Shown in pieces: positions 6,426 through 10,627 of a DNA stretch of 10,627 bases. Within the stretch, counting starts at the first letter, position 1. Every line of letters begins with the position of its first letter. The position numbers and the translations under genes were made by a program. A model generated the notes under the pieces. It did no database searches. It was not told where the DNA came from and worked only from the letters and a program-made list of their open reading frames with translations. The DNA is from Anaerolinea sp. (lineage in GTDB: Bacteria > Chloroflexota > Anaerolineae > Anaerolineales > Anaerolineaceae). The stretch lies in NCBI GenBank assembly GCA_020216845.1, contig JAIWNK010000068.1, forward strand, positions 1 through 10,627. The letters run 5' to 3'.

Positions 6426-6937
6426 AACGAAGCCCTCACGCCAAACATATCGGCGCAGCAGCAACTTTCTTGTATGCAGGTGACTTTCAATGTGCCGCCT
6501 GCCGCGCCTGGGTCTCCGCCAATCCGCTTCTATCCGGTGTGCAAAACCGCAACCATTGCCCCTTCTGTCTTTCTTCACGCCATGTGGACTTACATCACGC
6601 CGGTGACCGCCTTTGCGCCTGCAAAGCAATCATGCAGCCAATTGGCCTGACGACCAAAAAAAAGCACGATAAATATGCTCCAGAAGGCAACGGCGAGCTG
6701 ATGCTGATCCATCAATGCCGGGCTTGCGGCAGCTTTTCGCTCAACCGCATTGCCGCCGACGATGACCCCCAAGCCCTCTATCAAGTCTTCCTTCAATCAG
6801 CGAACCTACCCGCTGATGTGCAATGGCAGCTTGCGCACCAACACATTCAGCTGTTGCGCATGGAGGACAAGGCCAGGCTCAGGGCACGCCTGTTCGGAAT
6901 GACGCCACAACCCCTTGCGTCGCTTGCTGCAGCATGA
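6422..6937 (+). CDS. RNHCP domain zinc-binding protein
   Basis: This 171-residue protein carries the RNHCP signature at residues 43-47, followed by the typical FCLSSRHVD and GDR. Cysteine pairs C24/C27, C46/C49, C65/C67 and C99/C102 look like two zinc-ribbon sites, and CRACGSFSLNRIAADDD is the hallmark end of the domain. A C-terminal extension of about 55 residues, mostly helical in appearance, lacks recognisable motifs. The start at 6422 is chosen because its ATG overlaps the rsgA stop (ATGA), giving translational coupling. An in-frame extension to 6299 would lie wholly inside rsgA and is rejected. The biochemical role of RNHCP proteins is not established as far as I know; coupling to rsgA suggests a link to ribosome assembly or translation. 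Confidence 0.9.
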   Translation: MKRSPHAKHIGAAATFLYAGDFQCAACRAWVSANPLLSGVQNRNHCPFCLSSRHVDLHHAGDRLCACKAIMQPIGLTTKKKHDKYAPEGNGELMLIHQCRACGSFSLNRIAADDDPQALYQVFLQSANLPADVQWQLAHQHIQLLRMEDKARLRARLFGMTPQPLASLAAA

Positions 6938-6947
6938 AACACACCCC

Positions 6948-6987
6948 GTCGCCTGTCATCCGCTTTGGATGACAGGCGACCATTTCT
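6948..6987. terminator. Hairpin terminator between convergent units
   Basis: GTCGCCTGTCATCC (6948-6961) pairs perfectly over 14 bp with GGATGACAGGCGAC (6967-6980) around GCTTT. It starts 11 nt after the RNHCP stop and lies 29 nt beyond the stop of the minus-strand gene, so it can serve both. The downstream tracts (CATTTCT on plus, mixed on minus) are poor in T, so termination relies on the very stable stem. Confidence 0.75.
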
Positions 6988-7008
6988 ACACCCAATTTTC
7001 GTCACAGG

Positions 7009-10000
7009 CTAAACTTCGGCAGGAATTTCGGCATCCCTTTTATCCACTTGCTTAATGAAAAACCGCAGCCAACCATGATCCGTTTTCTGCAACCGACCAT
7101 CTGCGCTGGCGTAATTGCTCGCCGATGTGAACATAGCATCTCCCACGTCATCAATCTTGGACATTGCCAGCCCAGCCAGAATCGTCTTGATTTTATGACC
7201 GGCAATCCAATCCACGACGGCTTTTACGAACATCACGGAGTCCACTGCGTATATTTGCGCCACCCCAGCAGCAATTGGCAGCATTGTATACACCGAATAC
7301 AATGCCCCTAAGACAACCGCTCCTGTTCCCGCACACTTTGCAACCTGTGCTTTTTCACCCCAAGCGGTCAACAATCCTTCCGGCTTGCGGTATGCACCAT
7401 CGCGCCAGCTTTGTTCCCACCATGGGTCAATAGCACGGTAGTCACCATAGCGATCCATACCCGACAGGAAAATTCCGGCCCATACATGAACGGGATTCAT
7501 CGAGTAATAATCGAATTCGATGCCATTCATCGTGCGCATGCGCGCCATCTCGGTCATCGGAGCGCCTTTTTTATTGTAGAGACGGCGATCCTCCAACCAC
7601 TGAATAATTTTGTCTCGCATTCGATAACAAACGAATGGCGCGCTACAATCGAACAATTGCCGGATATTCCAGATTGGCCCACGCAGGAATAGCGGAGTAA
7701 CTGTATCCGACAAAAATGCCGGGTTGTTCAGTTCCTTTGCCAGTTCGTTATCGTCCAACAGCGCGCTCAATGTGTCTGAGACATTTTGGTTGACGTTGAT
7801 CGTCTCGGTCACAGAAAAAGCCAGGGCGTTGTGCGCATCCAGCGCCTGACATTGCACCTCGAATATGGCCTGGGGTAGGTTTTCCCAATCCATGCCACTG
7901 TACTGCAAAGTCCAGCGGGCTGTTCCTTTTACCAAAGTGATCGTATCTGTAGGCTGAGACTCTTGCGCACAGGTGGCTTGATCAGCGTCATGCTTGAGCG
8001 TGAGTTGCGCCGCCCCGGAAGTTTGCACCTGCAAACGCAGCGGCTGATTGATGTAGGGGAGCCGGCAGGGAAACAGTTTGGCATAGGCAAATGCATCAGA
8101 AGTGCCGCGATAAAGACCAGGTGCAATCCACAAGCGCAGGTGCAGGAACTGTGGTTGGAGCGTTACCAACACACTCGAGCGGGCAAGACGGTAGCGAGCC
8201 GGAAGGCCTTCTCGCAAACCGACATTGACTTCCATCACGTGCGGGCGGGTGAGCCGGGCACGAGTAGCCTGTAACAGAGATGTGGCGCCGGTCTCAATCC
8301 AGAAAAAGCCGGGCGCCTGCGGGTTCAATTGCACCGCAGGGGGCAAAAACTCGCTCTGGTCATCCGCATTCTTCCACTCTACCGACTTGATCTCTAGCAA
8401 GTTTGCCACCGCGGAAGGCACCTGTCCGCGAACGGGCGGCTTATCTGTGCGGGTGACAAAGGCAAGCAGTTTCAGGCGGTCCAGTCCATCAGCGGCAAAT
8501 TCAAATTCCTGCCAGGTGATGCCTTGCTTGCTGTAAGAGTGACCGCCCTGCCCCCACTTTGCCAGGTCACTGCCATCGTAATCACATACGTACAGCTCGA
8601 AGGTGGGGCAGATCACAAACTGGACGGTTTGTTGATAGCGGCAGCCATCTTGAGCGGTCACAGTAATGGTCAAGGGGATCACGCCGCCCTGCTTGTTCAG
8701 GTCAGGGCCAAGGTATTGCTCCAGGTCCGCTCCCGGTCGCAGCGCCACATCGCCTGAGAACTGTCCGGCGGCATGCTCCCCCCAATTGCTCACCTGCAAG
8801 ATATCGGGCGAGGACGTGAAGGTTGGGCTGCCCAGGGTGTGCTGGAAAGGTGGCGTTACAGGTTGGGAATCGTGATCCGGTGCGTGAAAGTAAGCGATCA
8901 GCTCGCCAAAATCCCAGCGCGGCGCTTCCAGGTGAGCCTGATACGTGACGTCAGTCTGCTTCTTTCCCCCCACCCAGGCACCCAAGACCACCGGCGCCAG
9001 GATATTGATCTGCACCACACCGCGGGTTTGGGCGCCGCTAGCAGTTGCTACCGCTGTCAGGGTAACCGTCTGACTGCTGCGCAGCTTGGGTAGGGCAATC
9101 GTACAAGCCAGGCTGCCCCGTCCAGAGATGGGGGATATTTGCAAACCGCAGTTGGGATCAGAAATATACAAGTTGATCATCGCCTCAGGTGCGGGCTGAT
9201 AACCGCCCGTTGGCATAACCCGCCAGGCATTGATCTGCAAGCGATGCACCTGCCCCTCAGCAATATCCACCTTCTGCGTGCTGAGCTGCAAAATATACGT
9301 CTGTCGGGACGGCTTGGCTTTGCCGCGACTGTTCTTATAAATCAGGTAACCGCCAACACCGGCTGCAGCAGCAACAGCGACAGCCATGGCCCCCACAGCT
9401 GCCAGCCCGCCGACCACCAACACCCAGTCAGCGCCATCAGACGGGGCGCGGTAAGGGGGAATATCCAGCGAGGCCGTTTGCATAAGCCCCGTTTCGGGGC
9501 AGGTAAAGACATATTCAAGCGTGGCAGCCTGTCCATCCCACTGCATTGAATCCGCCTGCACGCCGTTATATCGCCAATAGCCATCCTGAGGGTACAGCGT
9601 GCGCCCATCGGCGCTGCTGATAACCTCAGCTGAGGCGTATATCTCATCGCCGGGCTGTATGTCTTGATCCAGGGTGATTGTTGCCAGGCAGGAAGCTGAG
9701 GGATTGCTCGCCGGAACAGTCGCTGTGCTAGCAGGCACCCAACGATAGACTCTTTGCACGTTCGCCGAAAAGCCGTAGGCGCATGTAACTTCCAGTGCAA
9801 ACGTATCTCCCCAGCCAGGAATGGGACCAGCTTCAACCACATATTCGCCATATTCGGTGGCGCTTTGTCCCTCGCCCGCATAGATTATGGGAACAATGCC
9901 CCTCCCCGCATCGCCAGACGGCGTGGTGTAAGCCATATCCATATTTGCGTGTGCATATGCTGTCTGATTCCCCGAATCGTTAGAGACAGTTAGACTAATC

Positions 10001-10311
10001 TTGACCGTTTCGCCAGGGTAAAGCCTTTGCCCGCCGTTTTCATACTGCCACGACCAGCTACAAGTGGCAAGATAAATTGTGCGATCTTGACTGGCAGGAG
10101 GGTTTTCAAAGTGCAGCAAGACACTGTTTTCGCTATAAGAAGCGATGCGAGTTTCGTTGAAAGGCGAGGTGCTTTCTTGCGTCACCGTCTCAACATACTC
10201 CCAATAACCGCTCTCCTGGGCCGACGGCCTGGCCAAAACCAAGCCCGTTGGTAGCAACAGCAAGCCAATCAAAATCAGCCCCAAACCGATTTTGTTATGC
10301 CAGCTATTCAT
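7009..10311 (-). CDS. Large membrane protein with Ig-like regions and transglutaminase-like C-terminal region, function unknown
   Basis: I do not recognise this 1100-residue protein. Visible layout: a signal peptide (residues 1-27, hydrophobic core 8-26, likely cut after VLA27); a beta-rich ectodomain (28-295) with exactly four Cys (84, 177, 208, 271) that could form two disulfides; an Ala/Gly/Val-rich membrane segment (296-325) followed by the basic KNSRGKAK; beta-rich Ig-like regions from about 335 to 830; a helical region with DCSAPFVCYRMRDKIIQWL (Cys 889 and 895); NPVHVWAGIFL (H942); AIDPWW (D962); and a hydrophobic stretch at 994-1023. Cys, His-x-Trp and Asp-Pro in that order and spacing resemble the transglutaminase/papain-like triad; this is an inference. 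The start ATG at 10311 has GGGAGG 7 nt upstream; an upstream in-frame start adds 16 residues with no better site. It is transcribed alone. Confidence 0.85.
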   Translation of the reverse strand: MNSWHNKIGLGLILIGLLLLPTGLVLARPSAQESGYWEYVETVTQESTSPFNETRIASYSENSVLLHFENPPASQDRTIYLATCSWSWQYENGGQRLYPGETVKISLTVSNDSGNQTAYAHANMDMAYTTPSGDAGRGIVPIIYAGEGQSATEYGEYVVEAGPIPGWGDTFALEVTCAYGFSANVQRVYRWVPASTATVPASNPSASCLATITLDQDIQPGDEIYASAEVISSADGRTLYPQDGYWRYNGVQADSMQWDGQAATLEYVFTCPETGLMQTASLDIPPYRAPSDGADWVLVVGGLAAVGAMAVAVAAAAGVGGYLIYKNSRGKAKPSRQTYILQLSTQKVDIAEGQVHRLQINAWRVMPTGGYQPAPEAMINLYISDPNCGLQISPISGRGSLACTIALPKLRSSQTVTLTAVATASGAQTRGVVQINILAPVVLGAWVGGKKQTDVTYQAHLEAPRWDFGELIAYFHAPDHDSQPVTPPFQHTLGSPTFTSSPDILQVSNWGEHAAGQFSGDVALRPGADLEQYLGPDLNKQGGVIPLTITVTAQDGCRYQQTVQFVICPTFELYVCDYDGSDLAKWGQGGHSYSKQGITWQEFEFAADGLDRLKLLAFVTRTDKPPVRGQVPSAVANLLEIKSVEWKNADDQSEFLPPAVQLNPQAPGFFWIETGATSLLQATRARLTRPHVMEVNVGLREGLPARYRLARSSVLVTLQPQFLHLRLWIAPGLYRGTSDAFAYAKLFPCRLPYINQPLRLQVQTSGAAQLTLKHDADQATCAQESQPTDTITLVKGTARWTLQYSGMDWENLPQAIFEVQCQALDAHNALAFSVTETINVNQNVSDTLSALLDDNELAKELNNPAFLSDTVTPLFLRGPIWNIRQLFDCSAPFVCYRMRDKIIQWLEDRRLYNKKGAPMTEMARMRTMNGIEFDYYSMNPVHVWAGIFLSGMDRYGDYRAIDPWWEQSWRDGAYRKPEGLLTAWGEKAQVAKCAGTGAVVLGALYSVYTMLPIAAGVAQIYAVDSVMFVKAVVDWIAGHKIKTILAGLAMSKIDDVGDAMFTSASNYASADGRLQKTDHGWLRFFIKQVDKRDAEIPAEV

Positions 10312-10331
10312 AAGGCCACCTCCCCACAAAC

Positions 10332-10347
10332 AATTGTCTGTACAATT
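10332..10347. promoter_or_regulatory. Operator-like inverted repeat near the start of the large gene
   Basis: AATTGT (10332-10337) and ACAATT (10342-10347) are perfect inverted arms separated by CTGT. The site lies immediately downstream of the predicted -10 box on the minus strand and covers the expected transcription start, a typical repressor position. No regulator is encoded nearby, and the protein that would bind is unknown. Confidence 0.4.
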
Positions 10348-10376
10348 ATTATAGCCCACGACTATAAAGTTTTATC
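10348..10376 (-). promoter_or_regulatory. Candidate promoter of the large minus-strand gene
   Basis: On the minus strand a perfect TATAAT occupies 10353-10348, about 37 bp before the start codon. At 17-bp spacing the -35 position (10376-10371) reads GATAAA, a weak match to TTGACA. An 11-bp dyad, AAGGTGACCTT (10385-10395), sits just upstream of the -35, where activators commonly bind. A strong -10 with a weak -35 and an adjacent dyad suggests a regulated promoter. Confidence 0.5.
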
Positions 10377-10467
10377 CCAAAATGAAGGTGACCTTTCTAT
10401 GGCCGCAAACCATCGCAGTGAATTATTTCCGGGACTTTAACAAGCAGAAAATTCACACCACTTCTTA

Positions 10468-10627
10468 TTAATCACTATACCGCAGCGGATTATTCTCCAC
10501 ATACGCATACCAATCCCAGCCCCGCACGTCGCCGGGCGGCACAAAGCGGACTCGCTCACCATCCGTTACCATCACTGTTACCTTCACAATCGCAAACACC
10601 TGCCTGAATAGGATATTTTGCAGAAAT
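10468..10627 (-). CDS. 3' end of an unknown minus-strand ORF (or a small gene of about 40 codons)
   Basis: The minus-strand frame ending at TAA (10470-10468) stays open to the window edge, giving at least 52 residues. The end reads RVRFVPPGDVRGWDWYAYVENNPLRYSD. I recognise no family. The first visible part is hydrophobic and the last part is rich in aromatic residues. If it starts inside the window, GTG at 10587 (MKVTVMVTDGERVRF) is the best candidate, making a 39-residue protein, but its upstream AGG-containing signal is weak. It ends about 157 bp before the start codon of the large gene, in the same orientation, with no clear terminator between them. The open frame with ordinary-looking codons supports real coding. 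Confidence 0.45.
   Translation of the reverse strand, partial: FLQNILFRQVFAIVKVTVMVTDGERVRFVPPGDVRGWDWYAYVENNPLRYSD

Noticed and set aside
9139..9549. 136-codon plus-strand ORF opposite the large membrane protein
   Set aside because: It is antisense to a long continuous minus-strand gene with a signal peptide and start signals, and shows no domain of its own.

Overview
The window looks like chromosomal DNA of a bacterium of moderate-to-high GC content. The gene order (ftsA-ftsZ, then nrdR with a B12-dependent ribonucleotide reductase, then rsgA with an RNHCP protein) and the protein style (NrdJ with a TSCPD domain and a Cys-rich tail) suggest Chloroflexota, probably Anaerolineae. That placement is an inference from recognition, not a search. 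The left two thirds is housekeeping; the right third is dominated by one large secreted/membrane protein of unknown function.

Layout. (1) 1-1613, plus strand: the C-terminal end of FtsA with its membrane-targeting helix, then complete ftsZ, closed by a textbook intrinsic terminator. (2) 1614-1995: an intergenic stretch holding an 81-bp nested inverted-repeat (cloverleaf-shaped) element, then a good sigma-70 promoter, two tandem palindromes placed like NrdR boxes, and a leader with a terminator-like hairpin. (3) 1996-5217: nrdR and nrdJ, a regulator/enzyme pair for dNTP supply. NrdJ carries five in-frame 21-bp repeats between its TSCPD domain and its C-terminal cysteine tail. (4) 5218-5489: a compact unit with a near-consensus promoter, an 18-codon ORF inside a stem that hides its ribosome binding site, and a strong terminator. 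It is either a small RNA/peptide gene or an attenuated leader of rsgA. (5) 5490-6937: rsgA and an RNHCP zinc-ribbon gene that overlap by ATGA, then a perfect 14-bp hairpin between convergent units. (6) 7009-10311, minus strand: an 1100-residue protein with a signal peptide, a Cys-paired beta-rich ectodomain, one membrane segment, Ig-like regions, and a C-terminal region with a transglutaminase-like Cys/His/Asp pattern. (7) 10312-10627: its promoter region, then the 3' end of another minus-strand ORF that runs off the window.

Working together: FtsA and FtsZ build the division ring. NrdR senses (d)ATP through its ATP-cone and probably represses its own promoter and nrdJ through the two palindromes. 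NrdJ makes deoxyribonucleotides using adenosylcobalamin without oxygen. RsgA assists late 30S ribosome assembly, and the coupled RNHCP protein may act in the same pathway. No mobile element, CRISPR array, rRNA or canonical tRNA was recognised. The most novel-looking items are the 5223-5430 mini-unit, the cloverleaf-like element, and the large transglutaminase-like membrane protein.
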